64,000 nucleotides of DNA, taken from positions 22,314,818-22,378,817 of the forward strand of contig CM070613.1 in assembly GCA_036346395.1 (NCBI GenBank), read 5' to 3'. Position 1 is the first letter of the stretch, and each line of letters starts with the position of its first letter. Positions 11,048-21,637 of this stretch are shown here, piece by piece. Position numbers and translations under genes: made by a program. The DNA comes from Hsuehochloa calcarea. Taxonomy: Eukaryota > Streptophyta > Magnoliopsida > Poales > Poaceae. The notes beneath the pieces were generated by a model. It did no database searches and was not told the DNA's origin. It saw nothing but the letters and a program-made list of their open reading frames with translations.

Positions 11048-14000
11048 ATGGAGATGAAGCTGACGATAAGGAGGGTGCCGACGGTGGTGTCCAACTACCA
11101 GGAGGAAGGCGGCGGGGAGAAGCAGCCGCGTGTCGGCTGCGGCAGGAACTGCCTCGGGGATTGCTGCTTGCCTGGTGCGTTCCTGGCTTCTTGGAAGCTT
11201 TCGATTTTCGTAATACGACTTCTCATGGGGAAGTTTCATCTCGTTTTCTTTTTTGGCAATTTCCTTCATAAGAAGGTGATGTTTCTAACTTCTAAGGGAG
11301 TTACAAGTTTCAATTCATCCCCTCAAATTTGTTGCTATGGGTGAAAAACAATAAATTAAAATATTTAATTCGTCTAATATGAGATTTATTTAGTTTCCAT
11401 TAAAATTTTCTTTCTTTTCCTATCATCAAAATTGGATTCTCAAAAAAAAAAAAAAAACTAACTAACAATGTTTGGAGTCTACTCTACTCGATCATATTAC
11501 GTTTCCAATTGATTTCATGCCTTCTTGTGGGACGGCCATTCTTAAACGATTATACTCTTTTTTATGTTATTTGGTATCATTATTTCAGAATGAGAATAGG
11601 AATTTCTTATGCTCCACTGAGCTATTTTTGTCATGAATTTTGTTGTGTCAGGAATATAATCGAAGTTTTTTTTTTTTGATGAGACAAAGTTCTGAACCTT
11701 TTGCTTTTGTTGCACAAAGTTGTAGGTTTAACCATCTTTGATTAATTAGTCGTTTGTTTATATTACCACTTTCAGCTTCCAAGCTTCCCCTCTATGCTTT
11801 CAAGGCCAACCAAAAGAAGTCTGCACAGGAGGATGGGCTCCCTGCTGAGTTCTTCCTCAACTCTCTCCTCAGCCAGGTAAGGAAAATACTACCCAAACTT
11901 GTCATATTTAGTCTTAAAAAAAGGTGATGTTGATCTAAGAATTGGCACAATTTACAGTTCTACTGTTAGAAGTAGTACTAGGATGGTGTTTTGGTTCATG
12001 TTTTTTTCCTTGGAAGATCAAAGAAGTTTGTTATAACTTACTGCTGTAACTGTAATGATAGGACTAGAATACGTTTCTCGTACAAGATTATCATGAACAT
12101 GCCAAAAGATCATATGCAGTTAAAATAGCTTAATTTTGGATTTTGGACATAGGAATTTAAGTAGCTTAATTTGGATTTTGGACAGGCATTTAAATAGCTT
12201 AATTTGGTAAGTGTCTTAATTTGTGGTTGCTAATTTGGATATAGGTAGTTTTTTTAAAGGAGACACAGGTAGTTACATATCTCAATTTGGTATAGTATTT
12301 GGCTTGTGGCCTTGTACTTTTTAAAAATAATAATAATTAAGGACTTTTAGCTTGATTACAAATATGTTTAGAAGGAAGTATAAATACAGCTCAGCGTATC
12401 AACTTGAGTTTGTGAGTAAATATAAAACCTGCCATAATTTAGTAGGATGAACTTTCAATTTAGTGTTTTTGTTTTTATCTTTATCTTTATCAAAACCTTG
12501 TAATCCAGTATTCTTTTCTTATAATTATGTCAATTCTTGGTAAGAAAACAGACAAAAAGAACATTAGTCAGCTTTTATTTGTGCCGTTGCCTTAAAGCTA
12601 ACAAAAATTTTCATGGAAAAATTTCAGAAAACATGTCTAACAAAAGACATAGCAATTATAGTGAAACTTTTGTTTAGTCCATCTATAGTTTTATTTGATT
12701 ATTGAGTTCATAGTAATTTGGCTTTTGTTCTTAAATTCTTATAGTGGGAGGACAGGATGGCCCGAGGCCTATTCCGGTATGACGTCACAGCCTGTGAGAC
12801 CAAGGTGATCCCTGGCAAGCTTGGGTTTGTTGCACAGCTCAACGAAGGCCGTCACCTTAAGAAGCGCCCGACCGAGTTCCATGTCGACCGTGTGCTCCAG
12901 CCATTTGACTCTGCCAAGTTCAACTTCACCAAGGTTGGCCAGGAGGAGGTGCTGTTCCGATTTGAGAATGGTGGTGGCGACGACAGCTACTTCCTTGCAA
13001 ATTCCCCAACCACCGAGAGTGACAATGCTCCCAGTGTTGTTGCAATCAATGTAAATATCTTTTAAGCAGACATTTTACTTCAGTTCCAGATTATGTATCT
13101 GAATGCTAACACTAGTACTTCCAACGGATCGCAGGTGAGCCCTATCGAGTATGGTCATGTGCTTCTCATTCCTCGTGTGCTTGACCGCCTGCCTCAGCGA
13201 ATTGATCCTGAAAGCTTCCTGCTTGCGCTGCACATGGCGGCTGAGGCTGCAAGCCCGTACTTTAGGCTTGGTTACAACAGTTTGGGTGCCTTTGCCACAA
13301 TCAATCACCTCCACTTTCAGGTACTTTTCATCATTGATTCAGGAAAATACTTCCCATTGGCCATTACAGTAACGATGCAGTGAATATGATAAGTTTCCAC
13401 TCTGTCGGTTTTTACTTGTAGGGAAGTCAGTAAATTTGCAGTCTGAAGATCTACGCTGTTGCATGTGCACATAGATGTTGCAGCCGTAGACTCGCAGCAA
13501 TAGGAAATTGTTTTAGATTTGGAGAGGAAAAGGAAGCTATATCAGGATAAAAAAATCAGCATTACCAATAGATGTTCGTTTTGGTCTGAATAACTAACCA
13601 AAACTTAGTCATTTCATACAAAGACGTGTCTGCTGTGCTGCAAACGCAGTATATAATTGTGGTGATAACACAAAGAACTGTCTTTTTTGTCTGCAGGCAT
13701 ACTACTTATCGGTTCCTTTTCCTGTTGAGAAGGCGCCTACCAAGAAGATCCCCCTTGCCAAGGGTGTGCTGAAGAGTGGAGTGAAGGTGTCAAAGCTGAC
13801 AAATTTCCCTGTGAGAGGGCTGGTGTTCGAGGGAGGGAACACACTGAAGGATCTGGCTGATGTGGTTTCCAACGCTTGCATTTGGCTTCAGGACAACAAT
13901 GTTCCTTACAATGTCCTCATCTCTGATTCCGGTCGGAGGATCTTCCTCTTCCCTCAGGTATATTCCCGCTGCGAAGTTGCAGACTTCTTTCACTCTTGAT

Positions 14001-14592
14001 CATGAACATAGCTGGTAGCCTGGTATCAGCATTCACAGCTCCATAATTTATTCCACAAGAAATGCATGTCTCCATTGATTTTCCGCAAACATGATTATTT
14101 TTTTTATGTAGTTTTATTACATTTGGCGAAACACCATATACTCTTAGTCTCTTACATCAAATTAGACAACTTCCATATACTCTTAGTCTCTTACATCAAA
14201 TTAGACAACTTCCATATGCATTGAACAATGATGTTGGATGTTGCTGTCCAATAAATGCGCAGTGCTACGCTGAGAAGCAGGCCCTCGGTGAAGTGAGCCA
14301 GGAGCTGCTGGACACGCAGGTGAACCCCGCAGTATGGGAGATCAGTGGCCACATTGTTCTCAAACGGAGGAAGGACTTTGAGGAGGCGTCGGAAGCTTCA
14401 GCCTGGAGGCTTCTCGCCGAGGTCTCCCTGTCGGAGGAACGGTTCGAGGAGATGAAGGCCTGCATCTTTGAGGCCACCGGACTCGCTGTATCTGATGAAG
14501 AGGAGGAAGCCAATGAGGAGACTTATTGCTCGTCGTCCTCTGTCCCGGTGGCACCTCCACGCATACCTGAAGGCTGCCTCGTCCTTCAGTGA
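11048..14592 (+). CDS. VTC2: GDP-L-galactose phosphorylase (ascorbate synthesis)
   Basis: Six exons: 11048-11174, 11776-11876, 12745-13050, 13135-13320, 13697-13957 and 14263-14592, all GT-AG, joining to a 436-residue protein of normal family length. It starts MEMKLTIRRVPTVVSNYQ; a second ATG at 11054 is also possible. It contains GLFRYDVTACETKVIPG, FVAQLNEGRHLKKRPTEF and the HIT-like catalytic motif HLHFQ at the exon 4/5 junction (about residue 236), and ends CLVLQ. The enzyme converts GDP-L-galactose to L-galactose 1-phosphate, the first committed and rate-limiting step of the Smirnoff-Wheeler ascorbate pathway, in cytosol and nucleus. No frame defect is seen. Regulation probably includes the non-AUG uORF upstream. 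VTC5 is the Arabidopsis paralogue; in grasses the distinction is not meaningful. Confidence 0.97.
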
Positions 14593-14945
14593 GGCTGCGA
14601 CGTCACCGCCGGTTACTAGGTCTGCACCAGCTGTGGTTGCTGGTGTTAGTAAAGATCCCAGTGATTGTACGGTGGCTACTGCTGCTTGCTTCTGCTGCTC
14701 TGGTCTGTAGCTGTTGTGGTTGCTGGTGTTCAGTACTGTGCAGATTATTAAGCACCGGGTTGTGCGTTGGCTTGTTTAGAGAAATCTGATTGGTGCGTTC
14801 AGCTTTTGCTTTTGATGCTTGTGGTTTTGACGAGTTGTCATTTGCACATGACCACTGCAAATGCAATCGCTTATAGATGCAGACATAACTGATAGGGGTA
14901 CAAGCGGTTTTGAGACTTGATAAATCTATGTCCAAAACAAATACA
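14593..14945 (+). other. 3' UTR and flank of VTC2
   Basis: T- and G-rich sequence follows the stop codon, as expected for a 3' UTR, up to the target duplication TATAG (14946-14950) of the next retrotransposon. No separate gene was found. Confidence 0.6.
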
Positions 14946-14950
14946 TATAG

Positions 14951-15552
14951 TGTAGTAGTAAAAAACGAGCTATACAGTAAAAGAGGGGGACTCTGAACAA
15001 GTCTAATAGGGCTTCGGGGATCCTCAAAAGGGGACTAGTCAGTGACAAGAACTAGATGGTTATTGCTAGGGAATTCGCGCTTGCTTTTTTTTTCACCCCC
15101 ACAAGGGGATTCCCTATTTATAGCCCCCTATGAGGGTTTTGTATATTACCATTCTGACCCTATTATGGTACAGTATTCATAGGGGTTGCAGGGACATTCC
15201 TCGCCCCACGCCTAGGCTTTGGTCCATGGTACGCGCTCCTGGACTCGGTTCACCCTAACAAAGTCTTCGGTCCAGGAGCGGTAGCAGAGGCCTCGGGTTC
15301 GCCCTGAGGGCCTCTCAGCTCCGGGCCTCGCGGGGCTTCGGGGGCCCTCCGGAGTGCTCCGGCCCTGCCCTGGGGGTGGCCCGAAGGTCTTACTGTTTTG
15401 GACCTCGCGGGGCTTCGGGGGTCCTCCGGGTTGCTTCGGCACCGCCCCGGGGGTGGCCCGAAGGTCTTGCTGCTCCGGGCCTCGCGGGGCTTCGGGGGTC
15501 CTCCGGGGTGCTTCGCCTGGGCGTTGTGGCCGGTGGGGCCATCCCTACGACA
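14951..15552 (-). repeat. 3' LTR of the Tat-type Gypsy element
   Basis: 602 bp from TGTAGTAGTAAAAAACGAGC to CCATCCCTACGACA on plus. It is longer than the reconstructed 5' LTR because it holds a 77-bp GC-rich repeat array. The minus-strand polypurine tract GCTAGGGGCT lies just inside at about 15553-15562. Confidence 0.9.
15319..15510. repeat. GC-rich tandem repeat, 77-bp period, about 2.5 copies
   Basis: Units start near 15319, 15396 and 15473, each with CCTCGCGGGGCTTCGGGGG and, in full units, GGTGGCCCGAAGGTCTT. The other LTR of the same element has no copy: there CCTCTCAG joins straight to CGCTTGGGCG (27361-27380). Confidence 0.85.
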
Positions 15553-15959
15553 AGCCCCTAGCGATCGAGGTCTTGCTTCGCCATGGCTGAAACCGCGCTG
15601 TTTTTCCCCGAAGGGCTTGGGCACACCGTCCCCTTCGGCCTGGCGGAGCTGCCTTCGGCATGACTTATCCTTGTGGCCATTTGCTTGACCCGTCTGGACT
15701 GGCGGCAGCCGGTTGCTTTAATACGATGCGATTAGTCATTAATGGGACGTGCCGCTTCCTTGATCGTCGCGCCGATTCGTTAATGAGTCGCGCCGCTTCG
15801 TTTTTGGTGCGCGACCGTTGGGTTTTAGGGCACACCGTCACTTGCTGGGCAGTCGCGTCTCTTCGATTCCCGTGCCTCGTCGTTTCGTGGCCCTGGGCGG
15901 GTATAAATACGGGGGTTGCGGCCCCCTTGGCTCAGTTGCATCTCTTCATTTTTCGTCGT

Positions 15960-18478
15960 CTACTTCTTGCGCTTTCTTGCCGCATCTTGCTGCTAGATGA
16001 TGAAGGCGTGCGAGACGAGGGGGCTCCGACGATACTTACTGACGAGCTGGGCCGGTCTCTGGTGACGCCTGCGGTCCTCCGAGTGCTTGCGAAGGAAGGA
16101 AAAGTTGCGGACCTTTCCCTAGTTCGGGCCCCGGGGTGGAGACGGCTCCCACACCCCGAGAGAACGAGGCTGTTCTGTTCTGCTCCTACCTCGACGCGGG
16201 CCTCCGACTTCCATGCGTGGGGTTGGTGAGCTGCGTGCTGCAGCTCTACTGTGTGGAGCTTACTCAGTTGACCCCCGAACTCCCTTGTAAAACTCGGGGT
16301 CTTCGAGTGGGTTCTTTGCTCCGCTAGTGCAGCCGGAGAGGGTAGGCTCTTCGCCTATCTTCACGACGCCCGTTGCCAGCCGAAAAAAAGAAAGATATCG
16401 GGGAGAGACTCAACTTCGGGAGCGTCAACTTCCAACCAAAGCGCGTTTCCTTCGGTACCTGCCCGCTCCTGCCTCCCTCAACCGCTGGGAGACGGACTGG
16501 ACCCGGAGGTGGTTCTACCACACGTCCCCATGTGAGGATGGGCTGCGGTCGTGCGGGGGTCCAATTCGGCTCAATCCATCCCCCGAGATCGAGCTTAGCT
16601 CGAGGGAGGAGTCCCTGCTTCAACTTCTTCTAACAGTGATGCGGCGGTTCTCCACCCGCGACCTAGTGGAGGAATTTTGCGCGCTTCGGGTGTGGCCGCT
16701 GGCGCGAGGTTGGGATGTCCGCCTCGGTGCGGAAGCACACGGCGTTCGTGCGCTTGGTTTGCCGGAGGGCCATAGCAGCAATTGCTGTCTTGCTACTGCG
16801 CTATGGCTGTCTTCCCTTTCTTGACCTTATGATTTTGCAGCTCTTCCTGTGGACGAGGCGGCCCGTGCTGCGGAGCAGCTTCTCGGCCTTTACACTGGCG
16901 AGGAGCACTCGAAACAGGGGCTGGTCGTGCGCGAGGCGCGATTAAATTGCGCGTACTTAGACCCGACCACCGTTCTTGAGGAACGGTCGGACCCCGACGC
17001 TGGCAAGCGGCGCAAGGGGCGCTTGCCCAAAGAGCTGAATGCTCCCGGGCCGATCGACGCTGTGTCGTTGCGAAGGCGGGCGGGCCGGAGCCCGTGAGTC
17101 GCACCCTTGGCACAAAGCGCCGACCGTTCGTCTTTCGAAGGCCGCCCGTGCGCCCTCGGGCCATGCCGAGCGGGTGGCCTCTAGCGTGTCGCCTCCACCA
17201 GCTCGTGCAACGGGTTCCTTCTTCGTTGCGAGCCTGGCCCTCGGGGGTTCCTCTGGCGGTACACCCTCTCGGGCGTACGGTTGTGGCACCGAAGACACGA
17301 TGGTTGATGTAGTTGCAGATGCTCCGCCGACCCCAGGTATGCATTTTTTTGTTTGTGTCTCCTTTTTACACCCACCGGGAACTTCATAGGTGGTGGAATC
17401 GAAGGAGCCCTCAACGAGTCTTCGGGAGGTGGGGTACTGATGCGGGCGCGCAGTCTAGTGCCGGGGGACACGACATCGCTGGTGCTTGCGGGGCCGCTCC
17501 CGCGGCCAATCTTGGGCCGTTGTGCACCAACGACTTTAAGATCAGCCCTGGTGCGGCCACCGTGTGCGAGGAGGTGTCTCGGTTTGCCGCCCCGCCCGTC
17601 GTGTCTCAGCTATTTGAGAAAATGCCAATGAGCGAGATGCTTCGGCTAATTGAAGCGAACTTCGCTAGGATGAGTACCCTTTTTTTTGACGAGGTTGTAC
17701 GTGCTTGATCGTATCATTTTGCAGACAATGATACTCTCCCGCACTCTTGGTGTGGATATTACGCGGGAGTACGCGGGAGTACACGGAGATCCAAGGTCAG
17801 GTGGATTCGTCCTTCGCGCGTAGCGAGGCGCTTTCTGCGGAGCGCGATGAGCTTGCCGAAAAGGCGAAGGCTCTTGAGGTGCGGGTTTCCACGCTAGAGG
17901 CGGAGCTGGAGGGCCTTCGCGACGAGGTGCAGACGCTTCGCCGGGCTAAGGCGGACCTGGACGTCGAGATCTCCTCGGAGCGGGAGTTGTTCGGGTCGGT
18001 GTCGCGTGCTGTCTGGAAGGCGATGGAAGCGGTGGAGGCCAGCGTTACCGCGCTCGGCGCTGTGCCACCGCCGAGAACACATCGCGTTTCGGAGGTTGAT
18101 CGGACGCTGGACCGCCTCCGTCGAGGTGGCTAGATATTCTTGCCCGCCGCCCAAGCCTACGGTGATCATTGCGCAAAGGTTGCCTGGACAGCGGCCTTCT
18201 TGTCGCTACAAAAAGGCGGCTGTAGGCACGTTGATGCCCTCGGGGCGCGCTCCTTGCCCGTGGCTTTGGGGTCAGATGTCGCCGTCGATGAACATTTGGT
18301 GCGAAGGGCGACGCAGGCCTTTGCTCAGGCCTTCTGGGCGCCACAAGGACACGAGACTGCGATGGCTTCGCTACGACGGGTGCTGGAGCGGAAGACCAAG
18401 GGCAAGGCGACTGAGGCTCCTAACGCTGCCGATGGTCGGGGGCCGCTCCTGGCGATAAGGTGTGACCCTCCAGCCTAG
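15960..18478 (+). pseudogene. Antisense extra ORF of the Tat element (gypsy-type transposon domain plus coiled coil)
   Basis: It lies on the strand opposite to gag-pol, between integrase and the 3' LTR. One frame begins ILTDELGRSLVTPAVL (about 16035) and another continues PTPRENEAVLFCSYLDAGLR (16145), then WTRRWFYHTSPCEDGLRSC (16498) and LSSREESLLQLLLTVMRRFS (16596). This is the 'putative gypsy type transposon' domain of grass Tat elements. From 17780 to 18130 comes a heptad-rich coiled coil (AERDELAEKAKALEVRVSTLEAEL region), and the frame ends at TAG 18476. Breaks occur near 16130, 16330 and 16760. Some breaks look like introns: TTTTGCAG ends at 16840 and 17724, and a GT...AG segment spans 17337-17389. 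Function is unknown; extra antisense ORFs are documented in this lineage. Confidence 0.75.
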
Positions 18479-18479
18479 T

Positions 18480-19184
18480 GCCCCCCAGTCGTAGCGTAGG
18501 CTAGCGTCTTATTTCTGTTTGTCCCGCCCTGCCCCGGCTTGTGATGCCGGGTGGGGTGTGTTTTTGTAATGATCCATCTCTTCGTTGAATGACAATGGCT
18601 GGTTTTTGAGTTTGGTTTGTACGATCGCTTTGGCTCTAGGACGGGCCGATGGTGGTTCGGTGGACCGCCGAACGAGGGCCCCGCCTCGCCGTAGGATGGA
18701 ATATGAAAGTGGTAGTACCACCTCGCGGTGTGAAGGCTGAGCGCCTCGCTTATTTTGAGCGGGTCGCGTGCCCCGCACGCCCTGCGAGCCCTGAGCCTCC
18801 CGCGTGCCACAGGTGGCCCCTGCAAATTTGTTACTGCGGGGTCTTGTACCGTGGTGCCTAGTGGCAGCGCTGGAAACGCCGTAACCCGGAGGGGTCCATG
18901 GAGCGCTTCTGGCACTTCTGTGAGCGCAAGGCCGCCCGAGGTCGTGCTGAGATACGCGTATTTTGGGCGGGGTGAGGCGTTGGTTTTGCCCCCGACTGCT
19001 TGGGCGTGGCCGATGCTGGGTAGGAGGCGGATCAAGCGTACGAGCGTCTTGTGCATCTTGGTGTCCCCGACGGGGAGCTGTTTGCAAGGGCGATGGAGCG
19101 GTACAATCGTCTTGTTGCCTCCGATTCTTCCGAAGAGGAGGTGACTTCGTGGGCTGCTCAAGTGGAAAAGTGGGACCTTGGTGT
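18480..19184. other. Untranslated 3' region of the Tat element
   Basis: Sequence between the end of the antisense gene and the tandem repeat zone. It has only shadow frames on both strands and no recognisable domain. The antisense gene's 3' UTR probably starts here. Confidence 0.5.
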
Positions 19185-19298
19185 GTAACAATGTATGTTT
19201 TTCAGAGTTGTAGTGTTGTGATGTAGCAATGTATGTTTTTCTGAGTTGTACCTTTGCGATGTAATAATGTATGTTTTTCGGAGTTGTACCTTTGCGAT
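19185..19298. repeat. 38-bp tandem repeat, three copies
   Basis: Units start at 19185, 19223 and 19261, each with AATGTATGTTTTTC-GAGTTGTA. The last two also share CCTTTGCGATG. Confidence 0.85.
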
Positions 19299-19317
19299 GC
19301 TGCGATTGGAGCGAGGG

Positions 19318-19485
19318 CCCCTTGCGATTGGAACGAGGGGGAGGCGAAGCCTGCGCCGTCCCTCATTCTTTCTAGTTTGGGTTCCGGGGGAGCCCCTTGC
19401 GATTGGAACGAGGGGGAGGCGAAGCCTGCGCCGTCCCCCATTCTTTCTAGTTTGGGCTCCGAGGGAGCCCCTTGCGATTAGAACC
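19318..19485. repeat. 75-bp tandem repeat, two and a part copies
   Basis: CCCCTTGCGATT recurs at 19318, 19393 and 19468. The two full units also share AACGAGGGGGAGGCGAAGCC and CATTCTTTCTAGTTTGGG. Confidence 0.88.
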
Positions 19486-19936
19486 GGGGCCGTGGGCCAT
19501 GCACGGTGTCAGTTTATACACTTCACACCCAAGGGGTGAGTTAGTGTGCGCCGGGGCTCGAGGCCCCGTGTGGCATCTTTGCGAGTTATCGCGTGTATTA
19601 CTGGGGCCGTGGGCCATGCACGGTGTCAGTTTATACACTTCACACCCAAGGGGTGAGTTAGTGTGCGCCGGGGCTCGGGGCCCCGTGTGGCGTCTTTGCG
19701 AGTTATCGCGTGTATTATCGGGGCCGTGGGCCATGCGCGGTGTCAGTTTATACACTTCACACCCAAGGGGTGAGTTAGTGTGCGCCGGGGCTCGGGGCCC
19801 CGTGTGACGTCTTTGTGAGTTATCGCGTGTATTACCGGGGCCGTGGGCCATGCGCGGTGTCAGTTTATACACTTCACACCCAAGGGGTGAGTTAGTGTGT
19901 GCCGGGGCTCGGAGCCCCGTGTGGTGTCTTTACGAC
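19486..19936. repeat. 117-bp tandem repeat, four copies
   Basis: GGGGCCGTGGGCCATGC starts at 19486, 19603, 19720 and 19837. The units are nearly identical, with CAGTTTATACACTTCACACC and GGGGTGAGTTAGTGTG inside each. Because 117 is a multiple of three, frames on both strands stay open through the array (for example 19447-19872 minus). I regard these as a side effect of the period and not as genes. Confidence 0.92.
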
Positions 19937-20030
19937 TGCTCATGGCTGTATATTTCTTTGTCAAAATGTGCTTTACATGGGGAGAGGGTTGTGCTGCCCT
20001 TGTGCTTCGTGTGATGATGTAGGGTCCTTC

Positions 20031-20900
20031 TCATTTTGATTCGAACTTCCCCAGTGTTGCTGCATTTGGTACCCTTTTGAGTACCATGTCGCCTGGTGCC
20101 AGTGTGCGGATCCTGACCCGCCGGTTGTATGCCGTAGCGACCCCTTCAACATACTTGGCCATTGTGGAGATTGCTTCGACCCGGTGCTCTTCTAGGAGAT
20201 CTATTGAGACCCTGCGATCGTCTGTGCTTCTTCCTGCAGTTGCTTGGAGAGATCTTCCCGCGATTTCGGCTGGTGTCACTGCTTCGTCCCCGAAGAAAAG
20301 CTTAAAGGGGGAGAAGCCGGTGGCTCTTGTCGGGGATGTGCGGATCGCCCATAAGGCCTTCTGGAGTTCTTCTGGCCACAACCCCTTCGGGAGCCCTACG
20401 AGACGCTTGGAGAGTTCAACCAGCAAATTGCCATTGGCGCGCTCTACGACCCCATTCGATTTGGGGTGGCCGACGGATGCGAAGCATATATTGGTGCCGA
20501 TGCTCTGGCAAAAAACTCTGAAGGCCGTGGAATCAAACTTTGTGCCGTTGTCGGTGACTATGTCCCGGGGCACCCCATATCGACACACAATGTTCCTCCA
20601 AACAAACCGTTGCACCGCCGAGGCCGTGATTTTGGCCACTGGTTCGGCCTCGACCCATCTGGAGAAGTACTCGATGGCGACGAATGCGAAGCGCAGGCTG
20701 CCCTTGGCGGTGGGATAGGGGTCGATGATGTCGAGGCCCCATCGCGCAAAGGGCCAAATTGGAGCAAGTGGCTGTTACCGTGCAGGTGGGGCCTTGGACT
20801 GATGGCTGGCCCATTGGCACCCCTAGCGATCCGCACTGTGTCTGCGGCGTCCCCGAGAGCCGTGAGGCAAGATAAACTTTGGCGAAAAGTTTTTCCCACG
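20031..20900 (-). pseudogene. Integrase domain of the Tat-type Gypsy element
   Basis: The minus frame 20639-20031 holds the integrase core: VTDNGTKF (second Asp), then HPKSNGVVERANG with the catalytic Glu in normal spacing, and the C-terminal part NRRVRIRTLAPGDMVLKR. The zinc-finger part lies before it (VHEGFCGAHQ, near 20940) in another frame, so at least one frameshift separates them. Integrase inserts the cDNA and makes 5-bp target duplications, in line with TATAG here. Confidence 0.85.
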
Positions 20901-21637
20901 AGGCTCTGTGGCGCTTGGTGTGCTCCGCAGAATCCTTCGTGTACTTCTCTTAGGAAGGATTGCCCCTCGGCCTGGGAGATGCACCGCAGCAATGGGGCGT
21001 AGACACCTCCCTTGTATAGCTGGCCGTCGATGATACAGTAGTTGGGGGTTCGGTGCTTTAGGCGGGTTACCTCGGCTGCTTCGTCGTGCTCTTCTCCTTC
21101 AAGGTATCTTCGGATAGGGTCCCGCCAGTCCGTTGCACCGACCTGCAGAACCGGCCGACTCCGGGCCGTGGCGCCCCGTGCCACATCCATCGCCGGGCTC
21201 AGGCCCTTGTGCTTCCGGGGCGATTGATGGTTCCTGCAGCCTAGAGTATAATACATCCGGTGGGGTTTTCGTTGGACGCCGCTATCTTGGCGATCCGTCG
21301 GCGCGCCATTGAGTTGCACGAATGCTCGGACGGTGATGCCGTGGAAGTTGTTCCTTCGCCCGACCGCTAGGTATCTGGACATCTCCGGGTCCCTTGCTAT
21401 GAATGATTTGTCGAAGTACCCTGCAACGAGGCGGGAATCGATTTTGATTATTATGCGCTTCGCGCCCAATGTTTTGGCCTTCCGCAAGCCGAGTAGTATG
21501 GCCTCGTATTCGGAGGCGTTGTTTGTTGTTGGGAAGTCCAGGCGCGCGACGTATGAGATTGTGCGGTCGTCCGGCGCGGTCAAGATGGCGGCGGCGGCCC
21601 CCGCAGCCACCACGAACCATCCGTGGTAATCACCCAA
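20900..21637 (-). pseudogene. Archaeal-type second RNase H and integrase zinc finger of the Tat element
   Basis: The frame contains RLDFPTTNNASEYEAILLGL and IIIKIDSRLVAGYFDKSF, the signature of the archaeal-type RNase H that only the Tat lineage carries after its own RNase H. Later come HRTPNYCIIDGQLYKGG and the HHCC region VHEGFCGAHQAP. The frame stays open but changes register in the middle, because DVARGATARSRP and the following residues do not fit the family. Confidence 0.8.

Noticed and set aside
10609..11269. Minus-strand and alternative plus-strand ORFs over the VTC2 leader and first exon
   Set aside because: They are GC-rich shadows of the uORF and exon 1, low in complexity (Arg/Pro/Gly) and match no family.
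16793..19191. Long minus-strand ORFs (for example 16793-17344 and 18475-19191)
   Set aside because: They oppose the antisense gene of the Tat element, lie after integrase in the sense direction and show no domain. The plus-strand reading has real motifs.
19447..19872. Repeat-protein-like ORFs on both strands over the 117-bp array
   Set aside because: The period is a multiple of three, so any frame open in one unit stays open in all. There is no start context or homology.
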